64,000 nt of DNA from Pomphorhynchus laevis (taxonomy: Eukaryota; Acanthocephala; Palaeacanthocephala; Echinorhynchida; Pomphorhynchidae). The DNA lies in NCBI GenBank assembly GCA_012934845.2, contig WNNJ02002563.1:26229-90228 (forward strand), in the 5' to 3' direction. The notes beneath the pieces are model-generated. The model did no database searches, was not told the DNA's origin, and saw only the letters and a list, made by a program, of their open reading frames with translations. Below are positions 45,769-56,075 of this stretch, in pieces. The position numbers and the translations under genes are program-made. Within the stretch, counting starts at the first letter, position 1, and each line of letters opens with the position of its first letter.

Positions 45769-45980
45769 ATGGATGGAGTATGGCGTGGATATTATAAATC
45801 TATATTAACAACTGCTTACGATCAGCTCGCGCTCTCTCAATATATGTTGTTTTCGTCTATATCTGTGACAAATTCATTCATATTAATTTTATCATCATTG
45901 ATCATCCTTAGTAGCTGCTGTAAAATCTATTTTATTGCATTACTGTATAATTTATGATGCATGATTATCCAATTACATTT

Positions 45981-45986
45981 AATAAA
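45981..45986 (+). promoter_or_regulatory. Candidate polyadenylation signal of the V-ATPase gene
   Basis: The first AATAAA on the + strand after the stop, 212 bp downstream. Such hexamers are common in AT-rich DNA, so the call is tentative. Confidence 0.45.
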
Positions 45987-46189
45987 CTTTGGAAATATCT
46001 TTTAATTGAAAATATCTTTCAATTAAAAATATCTTTCAATTCTGTTGTTCATGTTTTCCTAAATTGTTTTCCAAGTGTAGTTTTGTTTTCCAAATGCGAT
46101 ATTGCATACATTTCAGAATAATCAAGTATTCATACTTGAATTTTTAAATTTCTGGGAACTCAGAAATTTTGTCTCATAACGACAAAAAA

Positions 46190-46440
46190 TTATGTGGATA
46201 TTTCGCTAGTAATTACTAGCATCTTCAGTAAATTAACATAAAAATGAAAAAAAATCATATAAATAAAGTTTCTTGTCTGTTTGCACATTGATGATGGAAT
46301 CAAAATCATTGCTTGCAATTGTTCATGTAACATTTCGTTTGTAGGGACCGCAGCAAATAAAACACAACAACGAAATAAAAAATGCACTAAAAATGTACAA
46401 GAAAAGTACAAAACATTTATTCATAACAAACAGTTTTTCG
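46190..46440 (-). mobile_element. PLE 3' end with hammerhead-like motif
   Basis: The reverse complement of 46195-46233 reads CTGAAGATGCTAGTAATTAC then TAGCGAAATATCC: CUGANGA, a long palindromic stem II (GCTAGTAA/TTACTAGC) and GAAA. Upstream on the minus strand is a short open frame (46190-46411) with no recognisable domain. Confidence 0.6.
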
Positions 46441-47639
46441 TTTCATAAGTGTAAACGTCGGAGCGCTTCAAAAGAACCCAGTTTTTACGGCGAAAATGGA
46501 AGAAATCTCTATGGAACAAAGGGAAAAAGACATTGTTCAGGTTAAGTCCTTGCCATACGTTGATTCTGTTAAGGTTAGTGGTGTTTTAAAGTTTTCTGAT
46601 GATGGGGAGGTACTTCCCCTCATTCCTAAGCTAGGGAACTTGATAATCATAAAAGTAAATAAACCTATTCCACGACAGGAGTTATTTAACGTTTTTTACG
46701 TTCTTTTTGTTTGGATTTTCCAAACGGAATAGTATTTAACAGTGTAAAATGTTATCCTACGGAGATAAAGGTTTCATTTGGCTCGTTCGATCTAGACAAC
46801 AGTTATATTGAGTTTTTTAAATCTAAATTTACTGAGTACGGTGAACTCACTGCGAAGCCTATTGTTGCTACGCTGAAAATGCTAATATTCCTTGTTTTTG
46901 GATGACAAAGATGTTTTAACTTTGCAATCATCGTTCGGTATCTATCAGTTCCGATCTATAATGGGCAGGGATGGGAACCCCATCCCTGTAGGCTTCTGTA
47001 CAGCTCCTGTCGATATCGCCGAGTGTTTAGCGATATCAAAATGCAATCCCTTCTTGGGTTTTAATATTTGCTTTACTGTTATAGATAAAAACGAGTTTAC
47101 ATACCCCCACTCATGTGTATGTTGGATCTTAAAATTGATGAGTCCTACAAAAAATGAAAAGGCTAGTACAGATGGCCTTAGGAGTTCTGGTCAAGAATCC
47201 AACAGTTCCAGCTGATATAGCCGTGCCTGAATCCTAGAAGAGAAGGCTTCGGCCCATACAGTTCCCCCTTTAAAGATCGGCAAGATGATTCGGGGCAGAA
47301 AAAATAGGGGAAATGAAGATATTGCCCAGGGGCAAGTACCGACCCTGGATGGAACTAGTGGCGGGGGGGGCATCCTCCCTGCACCTAGCTCTGTCTAGGT
47401 AGGCAATCCCCCATCCAACTAATCCATCACAATGCAGAGTACTCATGAGCCTTTTTCACTGAATATCCTTCAGTGAAATTCGGGAGGTGCTTCTGCCCTT
47501 AAACTTTTATCTGGTAGAGTTGCAGATGTTATAGTCCTTCAGGAGACGCGGTCTATCCGTCTCCCCCAGGACATTACTCGATTTATCCCAAAGCATATCA
47601 GTTCTCGATATCCCTATTCTCTGCACAGCCTTACTCAAT
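46441..47639 (+). mobile_element. LINE-A, 5' part: ORF1 and start of endonuclease
   Basis: Three overlapping frames (46496-46732, 46711-46905, 46892-47215) form a broken ORF1-like region: PLIPKLGNLIIIKVNKPIPR, then SFGSFDLDNSYIEFF and SFGIYQFRSIMGRDGNPIPV. I do not recognise the ORF1 family. From 47490 a fragment with LLSGRVADVIVLQE and a STRS/RSIRLPQ-like run looks like the start of an AP endonuclease (WNIxxL...xxVxxxQE). GC content is clearly higher than the flanks. Confidence 0.6.
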
Positions 47640-48672
47640 TCTTCACTCTTTTCACTTCCTCTTAACTATCTCTCTCCCGATGATCTCTGCATTCTGTTTG
47701 ATTTTGAACTTATGTCTTTTATCAATAAACTTCTGCCTAGTCGACTCCGACGTTCTCAGCGCTTGCGCCATGCTCCCTGGTTCGATTCTGATCTCAGTGT
47801 TCATGATCTTAGTGTTTCTGTTTCCATGTCTTGTATCAATTTCCAATCATCTTTCTTCCCTTCGCCTTTCTCTGAATCCTGATAAATCTAAAATTATGTG
47901 GATCCTACCTTGAAGCTTCGGCGTAGAACCTCCTTCCGTATCACTAAATTCTACAATTCTTCCTATCGTTGATAATCTCGTTTTCCTAGGATTTCATTTC
48001 GACAACCGACTTTCACTTAAACCTTTCGTTGGTGATAAAGTACGCTCATCTACCTTGATACTCCGCAATCTCCGTCAAGTTCGTTGACTGAACGATTTCA
48101 CTTCTTGTATGACTCTAATATCTTCTCTTCTTTTCTCAAGACTTGATTACTTTCTTAGTCTATTTTCCAACTCACCTAAATCCACTCTTCTTCCTTTACA
48201 ACGCATCATCAACGCTGCCGTCCGAGTTCTCCTCCGTCTTCGTCGTTTTGATCATACATCCCACTATCTTGTTTCTCTTAATTGGCCTACCATTTATTGT
48301 CGTGTTCAAATTCGTCTTTTTATCATTGCTTTTCGCCTTATAACTTCTCATACCCCTTCATTTCTCAACCTTCCTTTTCTCGACAATTCTCGTACTGTGT
48401 ATTGTGCTCTGCGTTCCCGTAATTCCCTTCTTTTACATGTCCCAATCTACTCTACCTCTTTTGGCTTCCGCTCCTTCGTTGTGGCTGCTCCTCTCTTGTG
48501 GAATCAACTGCCTATTCATATCCGCCAATCAACATATATGCCGTACTTCAAACGCCAAATCCAATTCCATTTCAACAATTAACTAATTATCTGTGACTTT
48601 TGATGTTCTTTTTTGTTTGTTAGTGGTCATGTAAGCGTGCATTTTGCACGCATTTGCCACGTTAAATAAATT
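47640..48672 (+). mobile_element. CR1-like LINE nested inside LINE-A
   Basis: Starts with a post-endonuclease segment (FINKLLPSRLRRSQRLRHAP, 47710-47780), then jumps to [16 protein letters not shown] (47855-47912) from the RT thumb, so the RT palm is deleted. It continues in the frame 48109-48582: SRLDYFLSLFSNSPKSTLLP, RIINAAVRVLLRLRRFDHTS, ending LLWNQLPIHIRQSTYM. The tail hairpin lies at 48623-48661. Less decayed than the 4.8-kb copy. Confidence 0.8.
48623..48661 (+). repeat. CR1-like 3' tail hairpin, copy 2
   Basis: GTGGTCATGTAAGCGTGC, loop ATTTT, GCACGCATTTGCCACG. Confidence 0.8.
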
Positions 48673-50300
48673 ATTGTATTATTATTCCCACTATACTCCG
48701 TACATAACCCTACCTCACTCCTCTTCTTATCAAGGACTCTTTACCTTAGTTAAGTGCTCCTTAAGGTCCTCCATCCTATTTAACTACTCGTGTCCAGCCA
48801 TGTCTTGTTTGGTAGTTTCACTCTGTAAGAACGGTAAACGTCTCAGTCTAGTCAATGTCTACATACGTCCCGGCGAGATTCACAAAAACCGTGACCTCCT
48901 GGATGGTATTATTGATAGCGGCTACGACATGATACTTGGAAACTTCGTTGATACTTGGATCAACGCAGCACTTCGCAGAGCTAGGAACTGTTATCTCATT
49001 CATAAACCACCCTCCCCAACCTTTCATTGCACATCAACAAATTCAATCCTCGACATTATGCCGCTTCACTCGAGGTAGTTGCTTAAACCCCTTTGTACGG
49101 ATCAGTCGTGCCAACAATTGTCCACCTCTCATGACCTAATTCGTTGGAGAATTGAGGTGGATACGTTGCTTAGAAGGAGGTTTCATTTTGATCCGGTCAG
49201 AGTGGCCCTCTTTCAGGCGGCTATCCAACTCTTTCCCCGTAGAGGAAATGAGAGTCTTACCGAATTTAATACCAAACAAAAAGAACGTAAAAAACGTTAA
49301 ATAACTACCTCTTTTCGCAAGCTACCACGATTTTATCGACTATCTATAAAGGTCGCATATACAACCCCACTCCGACGAAACTCAAGGTCCTAGCGAAACT
49401 GCTTAACCTCCCTAATCTCTCTGTTTCCGCCAGACAGGCTCTCTCGAATGAATACTGAAGGACTAGGTATAGGTTCCAGCTGAGTAGGGATAGGACGAGT
49501 ATTGCTCGTCTTAATCCTTCTCAGTCTTCCTTTTGGAAGATTTTCAAGGAGGAAAAGTTTGTTTGCTGGAAGGATAGAGCATTGGGTTGGATAGGGAATG
49601 TAGGCCTTGATAAAGTTTTGAAGGAGTCACTAGCCCTACACAACTATGAAGCCACTTTATCACCTCAACCAATCCCGCCTTGGTGTAACTTCAGGAGTAG
49701 TGATCTATCTGTTACGGATATCCTAAACTCCTGGGGTTCACTCCCGGGCACCTCCAAATCCGTCGCTCTACTTTCTTCTCGGGTCTGTCAGCTTTTAACA
49801 GCTGACCAGAGAAGAGAGGTGGCCGTCACAATGCTTTTAGCATCCCCATCCGATGTAGCAGACATCAATATTAGTAAGCGAGTTTTTATACCAAAGAAAA
49901 ATTCTGTCTTATGCCCTAAAGATCTGCGACCCATTTCGATTCAAAATGCCCTCGTGTCGATTTACGAAAAAGCGCTTGCGCGTAAAATCCGCGACCATCT
50001 GGCCTTCTTGGGATTAGTCTTCTTTTCGAGAGGACGTCCCCCAGAGCAAAGGCTAAGGTTTCTTAAGCTGCTCGTCTCTCGTTTACCCAGCATAGTCCGC
50101 ACCGATTGGATTCTTCGGGGGATGAAAGACCCCGGTTGGTTCAGTCGGAAGGCTGCGTATTAAATCGGTTGGGGGGCTCAGATCATCCTGGGTTTGAGGC
50201 CATAAAGAAAGTGAAGACTCAAGAAAGATTTTAATGAGTTGTTATGTCTTACTGACACTCTAAACTGTCTGTTATGTCTTTTTTCATTTATGTTTTGTGA
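48673..50300 (+). mobile_element. LINE-A, 3' part: endonuclease, RT fingers and C-terminal end
   Basis: Resumes with an endonuclease segment (SSSYQGLFTLVKCSLRSS, about 48722-48775; MILGNFVDTW corresponds to the GDFN motif), a linker (49079-49300) and the frame 49582-50163. The latter contains NISKRVFIPKKNSVLCPKDL then RPISIQNALVSIYEKALARK, the RT finger segment. Directly after it comes GGSDHPGFEAIKKVKTQERF (50170-50232), a typical C-terminal end. The RT palm is therefore deleted. Clade open. Confidence 0.65.
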
Positions 50301-51850
50301 TTTAATATAATCTTTATTTATTTATTTATAACAAAACAATAAAAAATGAAGAAATAAAATAACACAGTATAGCAAAAAAACATTTAAAAAATAGATTGCA
50401 AACATAATTTATGTTAAATAAAAATAAAATAAAAAAATGATTAAGAATAAAAATAAAAATTTTTGTTAATATAAAGTCTTTCGTTTATATTGATTTTAAG
50501 GTTAAGTCAGCTTTATTACCAACCATTAAGTTATCCTTTAGTTTGTTAATATAAAACGCTTAAGATCTTACGTTTAAACATACTGGATTCTTTTGATAAT
50601 ATGGTAGTTCTATCGAAATCAATTATGTGATCATTATTAATGCTATGATCAACTAAGGCACTGCTTGTTCCACGTTTATGTGTGTATTTATGATTCTTTT
50701 ATTTATACCTTGCCCAGTTTGACCTAAGTATATTTTATCTCAGACTTTACAAGGTATTTTATAAACAACGGATGGATTGTTGATGAATTTAATTTTTAAA
50801 AATTTATACAATTTAGGCATTCTTTAACTGTACAAAACAATATCATGGGATGTTGAAATTTGGTTTTCATTAACGTATTTTTTAAAACGATTATTCCATA
50901 TATCATTGATATATGGAATCTCAACATACTTCCGTTCTTAAAAATGACCAAAAATATGAATTTTATAAGTTCTGGTCTTATATAAAGCCTTTTTAACCTC
51001 CCACTATGGAAATTGGTTTTCTCTTAAAGTGTCAATTATTAAGCCCTCACGTTTTCTCATCTCGACAAAATCGGGTCAAATCAAATTGTTTCGCAAGTAC
51101 AATGAGCTAGCAGCAGCTACTTTTCAAGTGTTAGGGATATCTGAAGACCAGTAAACAACATTAGGTTTTAATCCAACTTTTTGAAAAACTGATGTTTTCA
51201 AAGTTTTGTTTGGAAGCCTGCTAACGAGTACATCAAAAAAAGTTAAAGAATTATTTTGCTCCTCTGTCATTCTCCAATGTATGTCTATCGAAAATATTTA
51301 AATTACATAACAACTCTTTATATGTTATCAGTAACAACAAATGTATCGTCGACATGACAGGCCTGCATTTTAATTTCAAAAAAATATATTTTTCAGATGA
51401 TTATCTCCCCATGATCTCATATAACGTTCTCTCAAAATAGGTGCTAGAGGATTACCCATTGCCAATCCATCCATTTGTTCATATAGTTCTCCATCAAATT
51501 CAAATATACTGCCAATAGTACACATTTTTTATATGTCAAACCATTGATGGTATGCTAAGTTTATGTCGTCGTCAGGATTTCCTTCTGATAGTAAATTACA
51601 TGATATCCCTATGGCCTTTAATGTAGATATATTAGTAAACATTGATATTACATCAAAACAAAGGCATTTTTATCTATCATATTGCGAATCCTTTGGGAGA
51701 ATGCTATTCCATCTTTTATGCATAAAAAATGCTGTCCTACAAGTTTTGGGCAATATATTTAGATAATTTATACTCGTATGTCATATATGAAGGCACAATT
51801 GGTCTTGCCGCATGTTCTTCTTTATGTATTTTTTGGGGGAGGGAGATATA
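50301..51850 (-). mobile_element. PLE-E: canonical PLE (RT plus GIY-YIG), decayed
   Basis: On the minus strand, in order: LPQKIHKEEHAARPIV (about 51800-51850), a motif A region (51600-51680), FDGELYEQMDGLAMGNPLAP (51435-51500), VDDTFVV (about 51345), then a GIY-YIG core KIPCKVxDKIYLGQTGQG (about 50705-50760) and IDFDRTTILSKESSMFKRKI (about 50570-50635). Many frames are broken. The 3' UTR is A/T-rich (50301-50480). Confidence 0.75.
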
Positions 51851-51855
51851 AAAAT

Positions 51856-52800
51856 GCATGTTTTGCATTTTTGATAAAGACAAATTACATATTTCTGAAC
51901 TCCTTTTTGATAAATTCACAAATATCGCCCAAAAGTTAAAATCAAAACTTTTAGGAGAACATTTTTCATGCATAAAAATTGAAACGATCTTTAGATTTCT
52001 ACATAAAAAATTATTTCCAGTATTAAAATCAACCGATTCATATTCGAATCTATTAAAAAGATATAAAATAAACATCCATAGTAGTACTTTGGATATCGAA
52101 TCACTCTATACGTCGATAGATCATTCGAAGGCTATGAAGGCCATAGAAATAATTTTGATTAGCAAAAATTGGTCACGGCAAGAAATCGACGTAACAATAC
52201 AACTACTAGACTTGATATTAAAGTCTAATATATATTGGAGTTCGATAATAACCTAATAAGCAAATAATAGGCACGGCCATGGGTACTTTGGTTGGACCGA
52301 TCAACGCATGTATATATGTAATTAGTAGTGGGTCAAATTATATAAATGAACGTATCCAAAAATTTAGTGTGGTTAAGATATGTCGATGACATATTCTTTA
52401 TATGGTATCATTGTAATGAAAGCCTACTAGACTTCTTGGAGGAATTAAATAAGGAAAGTGAATTGAAATTTACAAGAACTATAAGTAGTATCGATAAAAT
52501 ACAATATTTGGATATAGATATTTACAAAGATAAAAACAGCAATTACCAGACAAAATTATATAGGAAGTTTGCTGGTGTGTGTTCATATTAACAGGCAAGC
52601 AGCTGCCATGAGCCTAGAATAAAAAGAATGCTTATCTAAAACAAATTGTTCCGAATTCGAAAAATATACTCCACAGATAGATAATGATTATCAAAAGGAA
52701 ATGGAACTGTTATACGTACAATTGAAAAAATGCGGATATACATACAGACAAATAAAAACTCAGACAAATCAAACTCAATATTAAATCACAATATCGCAGG
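51856..52800 (+). mobile_element. PLE-F: second PLE, head-to-head with PLE-E
   Basis: The + frames show SSTLDIESLYTSIDHSKAMK (motif A, 52080-52140), QIIGTAMGTLVGPINA (motif B, about 52262-52310), WLRYVDDIFFIWYH (motif C, 52364-52405), LKFTRTISSIDKIQYLDIDI and a C-terminal LYVQLKKCGYTYRQIK (about 52712-52760). It is a different family from PLE-E. No GIY-YIG is seen, so it is truncated or 3'-deleted. Confidence 0.75.
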
Positions 52801-54550
52801 AGATTTAGTTGCTGTCGTTGCTTGTTTTACCACATGATCCTTGAATTGACTAGTAAACGCCAATAAACATTAGCTAATAATCTGATCACAATGAAACAGA
52901 AAAAAACTCTCACAAAGAAACTATAAGAAAGTAATCACAGGAAATAATTTAGAAAGGATTCAGAAAGTCAAACGAAAATAGCTGTGTTAACAAATCCCAC
53001 AAATTGTATAGGTTGATCAAAATTTACCCGGAGCGAAACTCAAGAATCAATTAGGCATAATTGATAAAAATGCTGATAATTCCATTGAATTATTTTACAG
53101 CAGTAGCCATTTAAAACGACTAACGAAATATTTCAACAACCTGTATGATGCACATCAAAATAGTACGTATATGAATATAAAAATGTTTCAATTTTTACAG
53201 TTATAACAAAATGTACGGATGACTTCCAAATGCATTTCGTAAATTTTAAAAGTGATAAACTCGCTAATATTAAGAAAGGCAGCTGAATCCGATTGAATTA
53301 TACCTGAAATACATACAGTATATGGTTCATTAAGATATTAACGGTAGTACAAGTTGTTTAAAAATATATGGTACATAAAAGCATACAAACTGATTGGGAA
53401 ATAGCTTTAATACTTCCTTTATATTAGAAAGGTAACATTTATGAATGTTTAAATTATCGGCCTATTTCGCTGATATTAGTGGCTTATAAATTAATGTAAT
53501 CGATATTCTTTTGGCAGAACACGTTTTTTAAAAGCTTAGCTATGATAAAATCAGGTTGAATTTCGACAAAAGAGAAGATGTACATACTAGGTATTTGCAT
53601 TTCGTATCTTGATGGATCTGATATCGGAATTTTGTCAGGCAACCGTTATTGAGTTAATCTATTGTTAAAGCGTAAATTAATCGTTACAAGTAATTTTTTT
53701 ATCTACTGCTACAGCGTACATTTAATCTATTGCTACAGCGTAGATTTAATCTTTTGTTAAAGCGTAAATGGTAATTCTATTTGGCAAGTATTACCTGACA
53801 CTAGAAATTTAACGAGGATGTGCAAAATTATCAAAACACTTTACTCTAGAACATGGTAAGTAGTTCGGAGTTATACCTTAGGAAAGTTTTTTTGACTTCC
53901 AATGTAATAAGACAATGTGGATACTACCACCCAAATTATTCAATCTGGTAATTGATGAGCTCATGAAGAAAAGCCTGAGAAAGTCGATTACATCCGAATA
54001 ACCGCCTAATTACTAATCTCACTTATGCAGATGATGTGTCTCTTTTAGCAGTCTCCATTCGATACGCAATTAACGATTAACAGAATTGAATCATAGTCAG
54101 AAAAATATAGCTTTTATTTGAACATCTGTGTCGCGTACTGACAATATGTAATCAAACATGCCAAATTAAGCTAGATGACAGGGTGATTACTAATTGTCTG
54201 ACATGTGTAACTGTTCTACGGAAGCGATAAACTGAATTTTAAAGGCTATTGAAACTTTCAATCGTATAAATCCAGTGTGACGTGGTAAAAATTGATCAAT
54301 AAAAAAGAAAATTTACAGTTCGATGGTGAGCCTAATACTATTGTACCGCTCGAAATGATGACGTTCGAAAATCACACAAACTAAAAGAATGCCTATCATA
54401 ACAAACAGGTAGCTTCGAAACAATTTTAACGATCTACGTAATCATTTCTACCCATATGCGGAAGAACGACGATAACAGTAGCATGTACCGCTTCGCCATC
54501 ACAATGACTCATTAGTGCCAGATCCATCCCACTGCTGGATAAGAAAAGGA
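52801..54550 (+). mobile_element. RTE-like LINE, decayed
   Basis: Remnants of an RT in several frames: WEIALILPLY then CLNYRPISLILVAYKLM (53395-53495), LFNLVIDELMKKSLRKS (53938-53990), TYADDVSLLAVSIRYAIND (54023-54080, YADD catalytic motif) and MVSLILLYRSK (54325-54357). The order is that of an RTE/SR2-type ORF2. Heavily broken. Confidence 0.65.
53654..53772. repeat. Short tandem repeat inside the LINE
   Basis: About four diverged copies of a 24-50 bp unit with the core AATCTATTGTTAAAGCGTAA or TCTACTGCTACAGCGTACAT. Confidence 0.7.
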
Positions 54551-54949
54551 CTGGCAGACGGCACACGAGTCATGTGTATGAAGTACCAGAAAGACCTCTG
54601 ATAACTTCACATTGAGTGCTAAATTAGCACTACTGCTTCAATATTTTATACACATGCTCAAATACTGGATGGAAAAGTTTCAGGCAAAATGCAGAACATA
54701 ATTAGAGATGTTAACTTAGGATTAACATTTATGTTTAGATCTTTCGAATTAATTTAATCTAATAAAAAATATCAGCAATCAACTGGATATTATTTCAAAA
54801 ATACGGGTCTGCAATTAATTAAATTCTTCAGAATTGTATATTTTATCTCAGAGTAGTTTGTCAATTTTTACTAGGAGATAAAAATAAAATTCTGAAGAAG
54901 ATAATAAAACGACAAAATGAAATTTTTAAATAATTAAGCAGTAAAAATA
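54551..54949. other. Unassigned sequence
   Basis: No gene is recognised. ATTCTGAAGAAGATAAT near 54890 hints at an eroded PLE end but lacks the stem and GAAA. Confidence 0.4.
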
Positions 54950-55130
54950 GGCGCGGTCGTCCCCAGCGTATCTGCGCTTTTAAGGCAGCTTGAATCGAGG
55001 TTGGGGTGGATAACCGGAAGTAAGCGCGCATTAAGCTGGCTCATGCAACGAATCCGCGCAGCCGTGCAACAAGGGAATGCGACATATTTTTTGAAGTCGG
55101 CAAAAGATCGCTCCCTAGGTCATTCATTAT
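54950..55130 (+). mobile_element. Fragment of the YLDD-type element
   Basis: GWITGSKRALSWLMQRIRAA then VQQGNATYFLKSAKDRS is the same C-terminal domain as at 660-790 (-). GC-rich island of 180 bp directly before a Naiad terminus. Confidence 0.6.
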
Positions 55131-55166
55131 CATGTTTGATCATTTCTATATATTACTTAAGAGATT

Positions 55167-56075
55167 AATCAAATCAGCTAACTGGGTCTACGTATTTAAT
55201 ATAATTATAAACTAAACAAAACATAATAATGCTAAATCAAAATTTAATAATTAAATAATAAAATTAATAATTGTTTTTAGATTTTCTATAATTTAAATCA
55301 AGTAAAAATAAAAAATTGAAATTTAAAATAAACGTCATTTTTATGAATTGACTAATAAATAACAGACGTTGTATTAGAATAAGAATTAGAGGTCATCAGG
55401 AGGAACTGCTATGCTATCAGGTTTCGGCCCCTGACTCCTCTACCCAACATAGCAGCGGGGCCAAATACATGCTAATGATGTATTTCCTCTGATAAAACTA
55501 TCTAGTATCTTATTCTAATGCAAAGTATATTATTTATTATCCATCCATAAAAATTTGCCACTTAAGAGTTTAAATTTATTCTTTATATTATTGTGTTGAT
55601 TTATATATTTTACTATTTTCTGCTTGATGTTATTTTTATAGTAACCTAGTTTAAAATATGTATCTATTAAATTATTTAAATGATTTTGAAGAAAGCCAAT
55701 ATCATTACATATTGTTGCAATTCTTAAAATTTCATTATTTAATGTATTATATTTTATATTATATGGTATGCATGAATGCTCATGCAAAAATATGTTTCTT
55801 GTAAATTTAAATATGTCATCTTTACGATATAAATTAATAGTAGTTTTAGTTAATGTTAATTTAATGTTCATATCTAGATATACACCTTCTTTATCATTAA
55901 TATTGGTTTTGTTAAGAATAAGGCTTTCTGCATAAATTTGTTCACTTATTGAATAAAAATTATTAGAATTAGATACACATATATCATCAATGTATCGAAA
56001 CATATATTTCATATATTTATATTGTTTAGATTTAGTTTTTACACAATTATGAACAAATTCATATACTATAAATTG
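55167..56075 (-). mobile_element. Naiad-type PLE, C-terminal RT half and 3' end
   Basis: The best-preserved 3' half in the window. The minus frame 55530-56198 reads, after about 40 residues that are only the antisense of the divergent copy: [24 protein letters not shown] with catalytic [44 protein letters not shown], and the stop after KFLWMDNK. The 3' UTR has the structured motif (55385-55468) and the terminus CAAATCAGCTAACTGGGTCT. RT upstream of motif B is missing because the copy is truncated at the junction. Confidence 0.85.
55385..55468 (-). ncRNA. Conserved structured motif of the Naiad-type 3' region
   Basis: In sense (minus) orientation: GGCCCC, GCTGCTATG, TTGGGTAGAGGAGTCAGG, GGCCGAAACCTGA, CATAGCAG, TTCCTCCTGATGA. 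Possible pairings: CTGCTATG/CATAGCAG, TCAGG/CCTGA, GAGGA/TCCTC and GGCCCC/GGGGCC, which cannot all be nested. Copies lie at 6483, 35602, 35885, 36763 (+), 39550, 41925, 60480, 61590 and about 19980 (+). Present after the RT stop in every copy that keeps this region. Confidence 0.8.

Noticed and set aside
43580-43870. Host gene of 96 residues
   Set aside because: Only an open frame in intron sequence; no domain, no supporting signals.
55385-55468. HDV-like double pseudoknot
   Set aside because: GGCCCC/GGGGCC and CTGCTATG/CATAGCAG mimic P1 and P2, but there is no room for P4 and no catalytic-C junction, and the GGCCCC side is not kept in all copies.
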